NCBI RefSeq assembly: GCF_023061135.1
Contig: NZ_JAKGAN010000002.1
Coordinates: 372,001-436,000, forward strand
Origin: Chromohalobacter sarecensis
Lineage (GTDB): Bacteria; Pseudomonadota; Gammaproteobacteria; Pseudomonadales; Halomonadaceae
Reading direction: 5' to 3'
Length of the DNA stretch: 64,000 nucleotides
A model generated the notes under the pieces. It was not told where the DNA came from. It did no database searches and saw only the letters and a program-made list of their open reading frames with translations. Positions 34,299-44,900 of this stretch are shown here, piece after piece. The translations under genes were made by a program, and so were the position numbers. The stretch's first letter is position 1; each line of letters opens with the position of its first letter.

Positions 34299-35141
34299 TC
34301 ATTGGCCTTCGGGTTCATGCAGGACCAGTTCGACACGCCGATTCGCCGCACGCCCTTCGGCCGTAGCATTGCTTTTCAGCGGATGCGTGTCGGCATAGCC
34401 CACCGCGCGTAGCTCGTCGCTGTCGAGCCCTTCCTCGACCAGGAATCGCAAGACGGCGGTGGCGCGCGCCGTCGAGAGCTCCCAGTTGGAGGGGAAACGG
34501 TCGGTGGCGATGGGCCGGCTATCCGTATGCCCCTCGATGGTGATATCGCCCTCGTATTGCTGCAGCGAGTCCAGCAACTGACGCAGTACCTCACGGCCTT
34601 CGTCGGTGAGGCCGGCGCGGCTGCTGGAAAACAGCAGGCGATTCTCGATGCGGAAGTTCAGTGTCTGGGCACTTTGTGTCACGACCACGCCATCGATCAA
34701 GGGCTTGAGCGTACTCGTCAGTTGGCGCACGCGACGGGTATCGCGTGAAGCTTTGACGCTCGCCATCAAGGTCTTGGCGGGATCCGGGTTGACCATGATC
34801 ACGCGTGGCGGGCGCGGCGGCATTGGTGGCGGCGTATAGAAAGCGGTGTCACGCGGTGGAACATAGCGTTTGTCCGAGCGAGGCGGGACATAGAAGTTCG
34901 GCGACCAGGCGGGCGCTTGCAACGTAGGCACGCCCAGGGCCGGGAAGGCGAGCGCCTCGTCGCTGGCGCTGCTGTCGTCGTTCCCGGTGAGTGCCAATAG
35001 CAGCACGAACAAGGTGATCAGCAGGGTGAGCATGTCGAGATAGCTCATCAGCCAGCCGCCGCCTTCATCGCCCGCGTGATTTACGGGGGTGAGCAGTGTA
35101 TCGCCGGCGTCGATGGCGTAGCGATGCGTCGCACGGCTCAT
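34299..35141 (-). CDS. MotB/PomB-like stator protein with OmpA domain
   Basis: A 280-aa inner-membrane protein with one helix (about residues 32-52). Its SYLDMLTLLITLFVLLLAL carries the ion-binding aspartate of MotB/PomB. A proline-rich linker (YTPPPMPPRPPR) crosses the periplasm to a C-terminal OmpA-like peptidoglycan-binding domain with IEGHTDSRP and NWELSTARATAVLRFL. It overlaps the MotA-like gene by ATGA. No flagellar gene lies nearby, so it could be a stator for the main flagellum encoded elsewhere, or a stator-like envelope machine. Confidence 0.85.
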   Translation of the reverse strand: MSRATHRYAIDAGDTLLTPVNHAGDEGGGWLMSYLDMLTLLITLFVLLLALTGNDDSSASDEALAFPALGVPTLQAPAWSPNFYVPPRSDKRYVPPRDTAFYTPPPMPPRPPRVIMVNPDPAKTLMASVKASRDTRRVRQLTSTLKPLIDGVVVTQSAQTLNFRIENRLLFSSSRAGLTDEGREVLRQLLDSLQQYEGDITIEGHTDSRPIATDRFPSNWELSTARATAVLRFLVEEGLDSDELRAVGYADTHPLKSNATAEGRAANRRVELVLHEPEGQ

Positions 35142-35956
35142 GCCACCGTTTCCTCCTCGCGTGACCGCTTGGACGTACGCGGGACGGGGTCGCGGATCTC
35201 GTCCTGATGCTCGGCCATGAAGGAATTCAGCGTGTCCTCGATGAACGACGGCAGGCGGCGCTTGGCGATCAGCATCACCCCTTCCATGACCATGTGCATC
35301 TCGATCAGACGTTCCTCGGTGCGGCGTTCCAGTTTCACTGCAATCGGCTTGAAGAGCAGGTTGGCGAGCAGAATGCCGTAAAACGTCGACATCAAGGCGA
35401 TGGCGAGACGTGGGCCGATCACCGCCAGGTTGCCGCCATCGATCACTTCGAGCATGTTGATCAGACCGATCAGGGTGCCCAGCATGCCGAACGCTGGCGC
35501 GTAGGTCGCCATGGTGCGAAAGATCTGCGACTCGGCGTATTCACGCGCGCGCATACGGGCGATGCGCCAACGCAGGACGTCGTGAATCTCGTCGTCCTGG
35601 GTATTGGCGATGACCAGCGATACCCCGGTACGCAGAAAGGGATTGCGTGTGTCTTCGAGTTCGGCCTCGATGGCGCGAATGTTACCGCGAAACCAGTGCC
35701 GGGCCATGGATACCAGCGTCTGGATGTCAGCGTCGATACGGCTGTTCTCGCGACGGAAGACGAGCCCTACCAGACGCGAGACGCGCACCACCTCGCGCAT
35801 GGGATAGCTGATGAAGGTGGCGGCCAGCGTGCCGGTGATGACGATGGCGAGGCCGGGGAAATTGAAGAAACTGCTGGGCGTTTGCGCGGTGAAGAGCACG
35901 ACGGTGGCGAGCAGCAGCACACTAGCGGCGATGCCGATCAGAGTCGACGGGTTCAT
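35138..35956 (-). CDS. MotA/PomA-like proton/sodium channel protein
   Basis: A 272-aa MotA-family protein with four predicted helices. Family marks are the N-terminal STLIGIAASVLLLATVVLF, NFPGLAIVITGTLAATFISYP, and the third/fourth helix pair APAFGMLGTLIGLINMLEV and GPRLAIALMSTFYGILLANLLF, where the conserved proline and glycines line the channel. Start choice: 35956 (MNPSTLIGI) has GGAC at good spacing; 35962 is possible. It precedes and overlaps the MotB-like gene. With a Na+-type relative (PomAB) common in marine bacteria, the coupling ion cannot be told from sequence. Confidence 0.85.
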   Translation of the reverse strand: MNPSTLIGIAASVLLLATVVLFTAQTPSSFFNFPGLAIVITGTLAATFISYPMREVVRVSRLVGLVFRRENSRIDADIQTLVSMARHWFRGNIRAIEAELEDTRNPFLRTGVSLVIANTQDDEIHDVLRWRIARMRAREYAESQIFRTMATYAPAFGMLGTLIGLINMLEVIDGGNLAVIGPRLAIALMSTFYGILLANLLFKPIAVKLERRTEERLIEMHMVMEGVMLIAKRRLPSFIEDTLNSFMAEHQDEIRDPVPRTSKRSREEETVA

Positions 35957-36099
35957 GGGCATTGTCCGGTGCAGGAACAGCATGAAAGCGATAAAGCGAG
36001 GTGGCCAAGGGTCACCATGACGCATGATACGCGCGGCCCGAATGTGCAAAGCGTGTATTTGCCGTGTGCTTTGTGCGCTTTTCAACGACTAGAGGACGG

Positions 36100-36924
36100 C
36101 TAGGATAGGGCGTCCGTGAAACAAGGCGGGTCGTCACTGATCACGGCGTCGACGCCCCATGCCCAACGCGGTCGAAAAACCGCCGGGTCGTTGGCGGTAT
36201 AGCACAGCAGGTGCAGGCCGGCGTCGCGTACGGTGCTGGCGGCGGCGGGTTTCAGCTTGCGCCAGTCGAGGTGGACGCTGTACGCCAGCAGGGTTTCGGC
36301 ATCCGCGCGCCAGCCCTTGGGAAGCTTGTCGTAGAGCAGCCCCAGGCGTAGGCGGTGTGGGTCGGTCTCGATCTCGCGGGCCGCGCGCAGGGCGTCACGG
36401 TCGAATGAGGACACCAGCAGTCGTGAGGGGGGAAGCGTTGCCAGCAGGCGCGGAATAACGGCCTTGGCCAGGGCAGCGGGGTCATGCCGGTAGCTGATCT
36501 TGAGTTCGAGGTTGAGCCCCATGTCACATTCGACGAGCAGCGCCAGCATCGCGTCGAGCGTCGCCATGCGCTCGTGGCGAAACGCCGGGCTGAACCAACT
36601 ACCCACGTCTAGTTGGTGTGCCTGGGCAAGGTCGAGATGGCGTAACTTGCCGCGTCCGTTGGAGCAGCGTCGTACGCCGGCGTCGTGCCAGATCACCGGG
36701 GTGCCATCACCGAGCTGCTGCACATCGAGCTCTACCCAACGGCATCCGGCCGCATGGGCGGCGCGTACCGCCGCCAGGGTGTTCTCGGGAGCATGTGCGG
36801 AAAGCCCCCGATGCGCGATAACACGCGGGAGCGCCAGGTGCGTCTCGCTGATCGGCGAGACTTGTACCGCGCGCTGGGGGGCGGTTGTCGGCGGCAAGGT
36901 GGTACCGCTTGAAGAAAGTGGCAT
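36100..36924 (-). CDS. Glycerophosphodiester phosphodiesterase
   Basis: Hydrolyses glycerophosphodiesters to glycerol-3-phosphate and an alcohol, a step in phospholipid turnover. It is a 274-aa TIM-barrel GDPD; the catalytic opening AHRGLSAHAPENTLAA supplies the histidine, arginine and glutamate, and WVELDVQQLGDGTPVIWHD supplies the ExD metal ligands and second histidine. No signal peptide is evident, so it resembles cytoplasmic UgpQ more than periplasmic GlpQ. GAGG lies upstream of the start. It is probably a single-gene unit, divergent from the next gene. Confidence 0.92.
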   Translation of the reverse strand: MPLSSSGTTLPPTTAPQRAVQVSPISETHLALPRVIAHRGLSAHAPENTLAAVRAAHAAGCRWVELDVQQLGDGTPVIWHDAGVRRCSNGRGKLRHLDLAQAHQLDVGSWFSPAFRHERMATLDAMLALLVECDMGLNLELKISYRHDPAALAKAVIPRLLATLPPSRLLVSSFDRDALRAAREIETDPHRLRLGLLYDKLPKGWRADAETLLAYSVHLDWRKLKPAAASTVRDAGLHLLCYTANDPAVFRPRWAWGVDAVISDDPPCFTDALS

Positions 36925-37168
36925 GTAAACGAACCTCGCGAATGACCGATAGGCATTATGGCATGTCGTGTCGGCATTGTTTCAGTGGTTGGAACGTGCC
37001 GTTCACGTTGGCATGATCGCCCCGCTAGTTTGAGACATCTTTTTGACAGCATCATGACCGTATCGCCATGGGGCGGCGTTCGGGGATATGCTAATCTGCG
37101 CGCCTTGTTTCGAGATCAGCCGTCTGGCGCTTTGGCCGACAGACGGCGCCCGACCGGCAGAGAGACCG
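36925..37168. other. Intergenic region between divergent genes
   Basis: About 245 bp between the GDPD gene and the 190-aa hypothetical gene. No RNA gene, repeat or strong hairpin is seen; short frames here have no support. Confidence 0.5.
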
Positions 37169-37741
37169 ATGAAAATCATTCATGTAAAGAACCCGGAAAG
37201 CCGTGAGGCGTGCCTCGCACAGCTATGCGCCAATGTGTATGGCCAAAAAGCCGGGCTCGATCCCCTGGTGACCTTCACGGGCACATTAGGGGTGTTGTTC
37301 GAGCAGGATGCGGCGCGCATTTTCGTCCTGGTCGACGAGCAGCAGACGATTCTCGCCATGCTGCTGCTGGTCTCGGACATCGAAGGCCAAGGCATGGAAG
37401 TGACATTGCTCTCGACCCCGGAAACCGGGGGCGACGAAGAGCATGTCAAACGCCTGATCAGAGAAATGGCCACGCGTGCGCCCCTGCGAGTGCATGCTCC
37501 CGACGAGGCCAGTGAAGCCTTCTTTCGCGATTGTGGCATCACCCGATGGCTGGACATGCCGGATGGCATGCGTCTGGGCTTGGCCGCGCGACATGAGACA
37601 GTGATGCCGGATACCTTGACGAAACCGCTGCGCTTCAATGCCGAGGGCATCGTGCAGACCTTCAAGCGTGAGCCCGAGACCTTCGAGTCGTACAAGGCGC
37701 GCTTCATCGCCGGCCTGGAACGTTTCGACGGCCGCGTGTGA
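37169..37741 (+). CDS. Conserved-type hypothetical protein
   Basis: A 190-aa soluble protein I do not recognise. The N-terminal half has an alternating hydrophobic pattern (RIFVLVDEQQTILAMLLLVSD, quoted to 20 residues as RIFVLVDEQQTILAMLLLVS) reminiscent of an acyltransferase-like core, and the C-terminus has the basic, aromatic segment TFKREPETFESYKARFIAG. No membrane segment or catalytic motif stands out. The start at 37169 (MKIIHVKNP) has GAGAGA upstream and removes an unlikely cysteine-rich 27-residue extension. It precedes the quinone oxidoreductase gene by 143 bp. Confidence 0.6.
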   Translation: MKIIHVKNPESREACLAQLCANVYGQKAGLDPLVTFTGTLGVLFEQDAARIFVLVDEQQTILAMLLLVSDIEGQGMEVTLLSTPETGGDEEHVKRLIREMATRAPLRVHAPDEASEAFFRDCGITRWLDMPDGMRLGLAARHETVMPDTLTKPLRFNAEGIVQTFKREPETFESYKARFIAGLERFDGRV

Positions 37742-37884
37742 AAACGCTCGTCGAAGTCAATGCCATTCGACTTTAGTCGCGATGCGCTACGCCGGACGCT
37801 TTCTCCGGGCGGGACGGCTTGACCCGGGGCGCGTTCGGCGCTTGGATGAAAGCCCAGATTCGTTAGCTTTATAAGGAAGAATAC

Positions 37885-38862
37885 ATGGCCAAGCGTATTC
37901 AGTTCGCGCGTACCGGTGGACCCGAGGTCCTGGAATATGTCGATTTTACCCCCGCCGAGCCCGGCCCGGGCGAGGTCCGCGTTCGCAATCGCGCGGTGGG
38001 ATTGAACTTCATCGATATCTACTTCCGTACCGGGCTTTATCCCGCGCCGAGCCTGCCGTCCGGCCTGGGTACCGAAGGGGCCGGCGAGATCGATGCGGTC
38101 GGTGACGGCGTGAAAGGCTTCTCGCCGGGCGATCGTGTCGCCTATGCCCAAGGGGCATTGGGCGCATACGCCGAGCAGCACGTGTTACCGGCGGAGAAGG
38201 TCGTGGCGTTGCCCGAGGCCATCGATTACGAGACGGCCGCCGCCGCGATGCTCAAGGGCCTGACGGTGCAATATCTGCTGCGTCAGACGTATCGGGTGAA
38301 AGAAGGCGAGACGATTCTGTTCCATGCCGCCGCAGGCGGCGTCGGCTCGATCGCCTGCCAATGGGCGAAGGCGCTGGGTGTGAAGTTGATCGGCACCGTC
38401 GGTTCGCCCGAGAAAGCCGAACTGGCCAAGCGCAACGGCGCCTGGGCGACCATCGACTACACCCGTGAAAACGTCGTCGAACGCGTGCGTGAGCTAACCG
38501 GTGGCGAGATGGTGCCGGTGGTGTACGACTCGGTAGGCAAGGATACCTGGGAAACCTCGCTTGATTGCTTGCAAAAACGCGGCCTGATGGTCAGCTTCGG
38601 CAATGCCTCGGGCCCGGTCGAAGGCGTCAACATTGGTATCCTCAATCAGAAGGGCGCCTTGTTCGTGACGCGGCCCAGCCTCAACGGGTATGCCGATACG
38701 CGTGAGCGCTTCGAGGCCATGGCCGAGGAGCTGTTCGAAGTGATCGCCAGCGGCAAGGTCGCCATCGATGTCGCCAACCGTTATCCCCTGAGCGAGGCTG
38801 CCCAGGCACAGGAAGCCCTGGCGGCGCGCAAGACCACTGGTTCGACGGTGCTGCTGCCTTGA
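37885..38862 (+). CDS. qorA: NADPH:quinone oxidoreductase (zinc-independent MDR family)
   Basis: A 325-aa medium-chain dehydrogenase/reductase of the QOR group that reduces quinones with NADPH. The N-terminal domain has [15 protein letters not shown]; the Rossmann motif is [18 protein letters not shown], where the AxxGGVG form marks NADPH binding; [13 protein letters not shown] is typical of quinone oxidoreductases. The structural-zinc cysteines of alcohol dehydrogenases are absent, as expected. AAGGAAG precedes the start. Its stop overlaps the rlpA-like start by one base (TGATG), so the two are coupled. Confidence 0.93.
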   Translation: MAKRIQFARTGGPEVLEYVDFTPAEPGPGEVRVRNRAVGLNFIDIYFRTGLYPAPSLPSGLGTEGAGEIDAVGDGVKGFSPGDRVAYAQGALGAYAEQHVLPAEKVVALPEAIDYETAAAAMLKGLTVQYLLRQTYRVKEGETILFHAAAGGVGSIACQWAKALGVKLIGTVGSPEKAELAKRNGAWATIDYTRENVVERVRELTGGEMVPVVYDSVGKDTWETSLDCLQKRGLMVSFGNASGPVEGVNIGILNQKGALFVTRPSLNGYADTRERFEAMAEELFEVIASGKVAIDVANRYPLSEAAQAQEALAARKTTGSTVLLP

Positions 38863-39254
38863 TGTGGGGCCGTGTCTCCCGACGAGTGGCGGTCAGGGGC
38901 TGGGCGGTTGCCATGGTGGCGTTGGCGGGATGTGCCACCGACGGTGGCGAAACATCCGGCGCGACGGCAGAGCGTGGCCTGGCCAGCTACTATCATGATC
39001 GTTATCAAGGACGGCAGACGGCTAGCGGTGAGCCTTACGATGCCCAGGCATTGACCGCCGCGCATCGCAATCTGCCCTTCGATACCCGCGTGCGCGTCAC
39101 CAATCTCGATAATGAGCGTCAGGTGACGGTGCGCATCAACGATCGAGGCCCCTTTACCGAGGGGCGCGTCATCGATCTTTCACGCCGTGCCGCCGAGCGC
39201 TTGGACATGCTGGACGACGGTACGGCGCCGGTACGCGTGACACCGTTGCCGTAA
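38862..39254 (+). CDS. rlpA: RlpA-like lipoprotein with double-psi beta-barrel
   Basis: A 130-aa lipoprotein: the signal sequence ends in the lipobox LAGC, so the mature N-terminus is lipid-anchored. The DPBB domain of RlpA-type septal lytic transglycosylases follows, with [37 protein letters not shown] and VRINDRGPF then GRVIDLS, including the catalytic-region Asp of NDRGPF. There is no C-terminal SPOR domain, so this is a short paralogue rather than full-length RlpA. The ATG at 38862 shares one base with the preceding stop. Confidence 0.85.
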   Translation: MWGRVSRRVAVRGWAVAMVALAGCATDGGETSGATAERGLASYYHDRYQGRQTASGEPYDAQALTAAHRNLPFDTRVRVTNLDNERQVTVRINDRGPFTEGRVIDLSRRAAERLDMLDDGTAPVRVTPLP

Positions 39255-39263
39255 GCCATCCCA

Positions 39264-39300
39264 CGCGGCCGTGTCTCACCGAGGCGCGGCCGCGCTTTTT
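39264..39300. terminator. Terminator between rlpA-like gene and fadE
   Basis: 8-bp arms (39264-39271 and 39287-39294) around a 15-nt loop, followed by CTTTTT at 39295-39300. It terminates the qorA-rlpA unit and may also stop the convergent fadE transcript. Confidence 0.75.
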
Positions 39301-41750
39301 CATGCCGTGTCGTGCCAGACCACACTTTCCTTGTCGAGAGCGAAGGCATCGAAGGCGAAATCGTCGACGCTGAGCATCTCCAGCACCTCACCCTCGAAAC
39401 GCCGCATGAAGTCGGCTTCCGCGTCGTCGATCAAACCGGATTCCCAAGCGGCTTCCACGCGCTGCTCGGGATGCAGTGCCTCGGCGGGCAATTCACCCTT
39501 GCCATAGGCTTTGGCAATACGCCGATAGAGCGGCTCGGCACGCTCACTATCGGCGAGCAGGGCATTGTAACGGGCCAGGGGGTTGTCCTGTTGCCCGGCA
39601 TCCTGTGTATCCCAAGTGTTTTCAATCAGCTTGCGACGCAAGGCGCTATCGGTAGAGACGGCGTGGGCAATATCGCGCGTGAAGCGGTCGTGGGGCTTGT
39701 GCCAGCGCCGCCCGAGTGGCATCGCGATGGCCGATAGGGTTGTCGCCAAGGCCCGGTTGGGCAGGTTGTCGAACAATTCGATGAACGCCTGCTCGGCGCG
39801 GTGGAGCAGCGTGCGGCAGCTGTAATGCAGCAGCGTCGCCTCGTGTTCGACGTTGTCCGACTCGTGCCACTGCTTGAGTAGCATCGAGGCCAGATAGAGA
39901 TTGGAGAGCACGTCGCCGAGGCGCGCCGAGAGCATCTCGCGTTTCTTGAGGCCTGAGCCGAGACTGGCCATGGCGGCATCGGCGCACAAGCCGAAGGCCG
40001 CGGACAGGCGCGCGACTTCCTGCGCGTAAGGCGCGGCGATTTCGTCGAAGGGAACGTTCGGCTTGCCGATACCCAGGCCCAGGGTAAAGGCACGCGCGGC
40101 ATTGCCGAAGACCATGCCGGCGTGACGGAAAATCGCCTTGTCGAAGGCCGGGAGATCGTCGTTGTCCTTGGCGGCCAGTTCGTCGAGCACATGGGGATGG
40201 CAGCGAATCGCGCCCTGGCCGAAGATCATCAGGTTGCGCGTCATGATATTGGCGCCTTCCACGGTGATCGACACCGGGTTGGCGGCATAGGCGATGCCCA
40301 GGTAGTTGCGCGGCCCCAGCGTGACCGTGCGTCCGCCGTGCACATCCATGGCATCGGCGAGCATATTGCGTTGGAATTCGGTCAACTGGCTCTTGAGAAT
40401 GGCCGAGGGCACCGCCGGCTTGACGCCGTGGTCGATGGTGTTGGCGGTCTGCATGACCGCTGCCTGGGCGATATAGGCATGCGCGGCGATGCGCGCGAGC
40501 GGTTCCTGGACGCCTTCCATCTCGGCGACGGGCAGGTTGAACTGCCGCCGGATACGGGTATAGCCGCCGGCCCAGCCCAGCGCGTAGCGGCCGATGCCCG
40601 AGGCACCGGAGGGCAGGGTAATGCAGCGTCCCACGGACAGGCATTCGACCAGCATACGCCAGCCTTGTCCGGCCATCTCGGTGCCGCCGATGATCCAGTC
40701 GAGGGGGATGAAGACATCCTGGCCGCGAATCGGGCCGTTCATGAACGGGCTGCCGATGGGGTGATGGCGACGCCCGATCTCCATGCCTTGCGTATTGCGC
40801 GGGATCAACGCGCAGGTGATGCCCAGGTCTTCGGTCTCACCGAGCAGGCCATCGGGGTCGAACATGCGAAACGCCAGGCCGACCACGGTGGCAATGGGCG
40901 CCAGGGTGATCCAGCGTTTCTCGAAGGTGAGCTTGAGCCCGAGGACGTCTTCGCCGTTGTGTTTGCCTCGGCAGACGACGCCGACATCGGGCAGCGAGGT
41001 AGCATCGCTGCCCGCGCGCGGTCCTGTGAGCCCGAAGCAGGGAATCTCGCGTCCATCCGCCAGGCGTGGCAAGTAATGGTCTTTCTGTTCTTCGGTGCCG
41101 TATTTGAGCAACAGCTCACCTGGCCCCAGCGAATTGGGTACGCCCACCGTGACCATCAACGTCTCGTTGACCGCCAGTTTTTGCAGTACTGCCGATTGCG
41201 CCTTGGCGGAGAACTCCAGCCCGCCATAGCGCTTGGGGATGATCATCCCGAAGAAGCCTTCGCGCTTGAGGTAGTCCCACAACTCGGGCGGCAGGTCGGC
41301 ACGCGTGCGGGCGATCTCCCAGGCGTTGCACATGCCGGCGGCCACGGAGCATTGATGGTCGACGAAAGCCTGCTCTTCCTCGCTCAGTTGCGTGGTGCCG
41401 AAATCCAGCAGCCGTTGCCATTGGGGGCGGCCGGAGAAGAGCTCGCCGTCCCACGCTACGCTACCCGCTTCGAGGGCGATACGCTCGGTCTCGGAGACCT
41501 TGGGCGCCGACTTCTTGAAGGCCGCGAAGAGGCGTGGAGTTAGCCACCGCCGACGCAACGTGGGGAGCCCGCAGGCCGCCACGGCCAGGGCGCCTAGCCA
41601 CAGCAGCACGCCTATTATCAGCGCGCCGAAGACGATGCCGATGGCACCGAGAACCAACAACAGCCCCAGCGCCGGCAAGGCGCCTGCCTCCCGACGCATG
41701 ATCCAGACCAGGCCTGCCAGCGCCACGACGATGAGCAACAGTTCCAACAT
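39300..41750 (-). CDS. fadE: Acyl-CoA dehydrogenase FadE
   Basis: First dehydrogenation step of fatty-acid beta-oxidation, on medium- and long-chain acyl-CoA. At 816 aa it matches the unusually long FadE type (E. coli about 814 aa). Two hydrophobic segments lie at the N-terminus (about residues 1-18 and 27-65), then an acyl-CoA dehydrogenase core with KYGTEEQKDHYLPRLADG, CFGLTGPRAGSDATSLPD, and the C-terminal catalytic region. The N-terminal helices suggest membrane association. It is a single gene, converging on the rlpA terminator. Confidence 0.95.
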   Translation of the reverse strand: MLELLLIVVALAGLVWIMRREAGALPALGLLLVLGAIGIVFGALIIGVLLWLGALAVAACGLPTLRRRWLTPRLFAAFKKSAPKVSETERIALEAGSVAWDGELFSGRPQWQRLLDFGTTQLSEEEQAFVDHQCSVAAGMCNAWEIARTRADLPPELWDYLKREGFFGMIIPKRYGGLEFSAKAQSAVLQKLAVNETLMVTVGVPNSLGPGELLLKYGTEEQKDHYLPRLADGREIPCFGLTGPRAGSDATSLPDVGVVCRGKHNGEDVLGLKLTFEKRWITLAPIATVVGLAFRMFDPDGLLGETEDLGITCALIPRNTQGMEIGRRHHPIGSPFMNGPIRGQDVFIPLDWIIGGTEMAGQGWRMLVECLSVGRCITLPSGASGIGRYALGWAGGYTRIRRQFNLPVAEMEGVQEPLARIAAHAYIAQAAVMQTANTIDHGVKPAVPSAILKSQLTEFQRNMLADAMDVHGGRTVTLGPRNYLGIAYAANPVSITVEGANIMTRNLMIFGQGAIRCHPHVLDELAAKDNDDLPAFDKAIFRHAGMVFGNAARAFTLGLGIGKPNVPFDEIAAPYAQEVARLSAAFGLCADAAMASLGSGLKKREMLSARLGDVLSNLYLASMLLKQWHESDNVEHEATLLHYSCRTLLHRAEQAFIELFDNLPNRALATTLSAIAMPLGRRWHKPHDRFTRDIAHAVSTDSALRRKLIENTWDTQDAGQQDNPLARYNALLADSERAEPLYRRIAKAYGKGELPAEALHPEQRVEAAWESGLIDDAEADFMRRFEGEVLEMLSVDDFAFDAFALDKESVVWHDTA

Positions 41751-41880
41751 GCGGACTCTCCCTGGCTAATTTCTAACGCTTGTTTGAATTTAGCCTAGCG
41801 TACTCGTGTCGTGACGACTAGTCATCCATGGTGGAAGTCGTCATTCAGGATGGACATCATCATTCGAGATTGACGGGAGG

Positions 41881-41907
41881 CCCCGCGCCGCACTGGGCGG
41901 CACGGGG
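41881..41907 (-). terminator. Hairpin after the RND operon
   Basis: Arms 41881-41891 and 41897-41907 pair over 10 of 11 positions around ACTGG, 8 bp past the last RND gene stop. GC-rich, with no clear T-run. Confidence 0.6.
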
Positions 41908-41914
41908 AGTGCGC

Positions 41915-44900
41915 TCAGGTCGTTGGCGTCGAGTGCTGTGGCGCGTTGTCGAGTCGGCCTGGGCGCAGTCGGCGATGTAGCCGGTCGAGGTAGAGATAGA
42001 CCACCGGCGTGGTGTAGAGCGTCAAGAGCTGACTCAGGATCAGGCCGCCGATGATGGTTATGCCCAGCGGTGCGCGCAGCGCGGCGTTTTCATCGGTGCC
42101 CAGCAGCAATGGAATCGCGCCGAGAATGGCGGCCAGCGTGGTCATCATGATGGGACGAAAGCGTACCACGGCCGCTTCATGTATGGCCTCGAGCGCGCTC
42201 AAGCCGCGTTCACGTTCGGCACTGACGGCGAAGTCGACCAGCATGATGGCATTTTTCTTGACCACGCCGATCAGCAGAATGATGCCGATCAGGGCGATGA
42301 GCGTGAATGGCGTGTCGAGCAGCATCAAGGCGAGCAGCGCGCCGACCCCCGCCGAGGGCAGGGTGGAGAGGATCGTCAGCGGGTGAATGTAGCTCTCGTA
42401 GAGAATCCCCAGCACCAGGTAGACCGTCACCAGCGCGGCCAGGATCAGCCATGGCATGGCTTGCATGCCGCTCTGGAAGGCGCCCGCGCTGCCCTCGAAA
42501 TCCACCTGTACGGCGGTGGGCAGGCGCAGGTCGTCCACCGCCCGACGGATGCGCTGGGTGGCATCGCCGAGTGTGACGCCGTCTTCGAGATTGAACGATA
42601 CCGTGGTAGAGGCGAACTGGCCCTGATGATTGACGGTCACCGGCGTGGTGCTTTCCTCAAGATGACTGAACGCCGAGACGGGAATCGCATCGCCTTCGTC
42701 GTTGATGACGTGGAGTCGCGAAATGGCTTCCGGCGCGCTGCGGTGTTCGTCATCTACCTCGAGGATCACGTAGCGCTGATTGTCGGCATCGTAAAGGCTG
42801 GTGATGCTGCGTTGCGCAAAGGCGTTACCGAGCAACGTGTCCACGTCCTGCATGTCGACGCCGAGGCGCTTGGCGGTATCGCGATCGACCTTCAGCTCTA
42901 CGGCCTGGCCCTCGCGCCGGCTGTCGCTGTCGACGCCGGTCAGTCCGTCGACATCCTGCATGGCGTCACTGACGCGCTGCGACCAGGTATCGAGCAGCGC
43001 GAGGTCGTCGCTCTTGAGGGTGATCTCATATTGCGTCCCGGTATTCTGTCGGCCACCGATACGGATGTCCTGCAGGGCCATCATCGAGGTATTGACGCCG
43101 GGGATATCGCTCATCGACGTGCCCAGACGGTTGCCGGTGGCTTGCGTGCCCTGTGAATACTCGCCGTTCTCCAGGGTGATGAACAAGGTCGCCGAGGCGC
43201 CCCCACCACGGCCACCCATGAAGCCCAGCACACTATGCACTTCGGGCGCCTCGGACAGACGCTCGCGAATGGTGCGCAACTTGGCCGACATGGCATCGAA
43301 CGACAGGCTCTGGTCGCCGCGTACGAAACCGATCAGTCGTCCGGTGTCCTGCTCGGGAATGAAGCCCTTGTCGACGGCGGCGTAAAGGTAGCCGTTGAGT
43401 ACGATCACGCCGACCAACGAGAGTAGCGTTAGCCGCCGATGGCGCAGGGCGACATCCAGGCTGCGCGTATACAGGCGCTGACAGCCCTGGCCGAAGGCGA
43501 GCAGGGCCGTTTCCCAACGTGGGGGCCGGCGCTCGCGTCCCTGACGTAACCAGCGCGCGCAGAGCATGGGCGTCAGGGTCAACGACACCACCAGCGAGAC
43601 CAGCACTGCCAGCGACAGGGTCATCGCGAATTCGAAGAACATGCGCCCGATGAAGCCGCCCATGAACAACAATGGCAGGAAGACGGCGACCAGCGACACA
43701 CTCATCGAGGTCACCGTGAAGCCCACTTCGCGGGCGCCTTGCAGGGCGGCTTGCCGGGGCGGCATGCCCTGCTCGATATGTCGGGCGATGTTCTCGACCA
43801 CCACGATGGCATCGTCGACGAGAAAGCCGATCGACACGATCAGCGCCATCAGCGACAACGTGTCGAGTGAAAAGCCCATGACATGCATCATCGCGAAGGT
43901 GCCGATCAACGACACTGGAATCGCCAGGCTGGGAATCAGCGTGGCACGGGCGTTACGCAGGAACAGGAACACCACCAGGACCACCAGCGCGATGGCCAGC
44001 AACAGGGTGAGCTGTGTCTCATGCAGCGAGCCGCGAATGCCGGGCGCGCGGTCGAGTTGTACGCTGAGCGAGGCACTTGCGGGAAGCTGACTTTCGATGG
44101 ACGCCATGCGCTCGCGAATGCCGGCGATGGTGTCGATGACATTGGCGCCGCTGCTGGCGCTGATGATCAGCAACACGGCGGGTTGCTCGTTCTGAAAGCC
44201 CACGTTGTAGCGATCTTCCACGCCGTCCTTGATATCGGCGACATCGCTCAAGTGCATCACCGCGCCGTCCTCGCCGCGTGCCACGATGAGATCCTCGAAC
44301 GCCTCGGCCTGCATCAGCTGCGAGTCGGTGTCGACTTCCCAGCGTGTGGCGGGAGACGCCACGAAACCGGTGGGCGTGCTAGTGGTGGCACTGCGTATCG
44401 CACTGGCCACGGCCGTCAGCGATACGCCCGCATGCTCGAGTCGACTCGGATCGAGTGACACGCGCACCGCCGGGGACGAACTACCGCCGACGTTGACATC
44501 GCCGACCCCTGGGACCTGCAGGACGGGGGGCGCGATGCGTTCGTCGGCGAGTTGATAAAGCTCGCTGGTGGGCAGCGTGTCGGAGGTCACCGAGAGGATC
44601 ATGATTGGCGCCGCCGCCGGGTTCATCTTGCGATAGCTGGGGCGGCTGGTCATGGCGCTAGGTAGTAGTGGCTGGGCATCGTTGATCGCCGCTTGCACCT
44701 CACGTGCGGCGACATCGATATCCTTGTCGAGAGCGAACTGGACGGTGATACGTGTCGAGCCGTCCGAGCTGCGCGAGGTCATCTGCGATATGCCCGATAT
44801 GCTCCCCAGCGAACGTTCCAGCGGCGTGGCCACGCTAGACGCCATGGTCTCCGGGTTGGCGCCGGAGAGGTTGGCGTTGACCACGATAGTAGGGAACGAC

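Noticed and set aside
40122..41543. Long plus-strand open frame (473 codons) opposite fadE
   Set aside because: Shadow of the fadE coding frame; composition is typical of antisense GC-rich frames.
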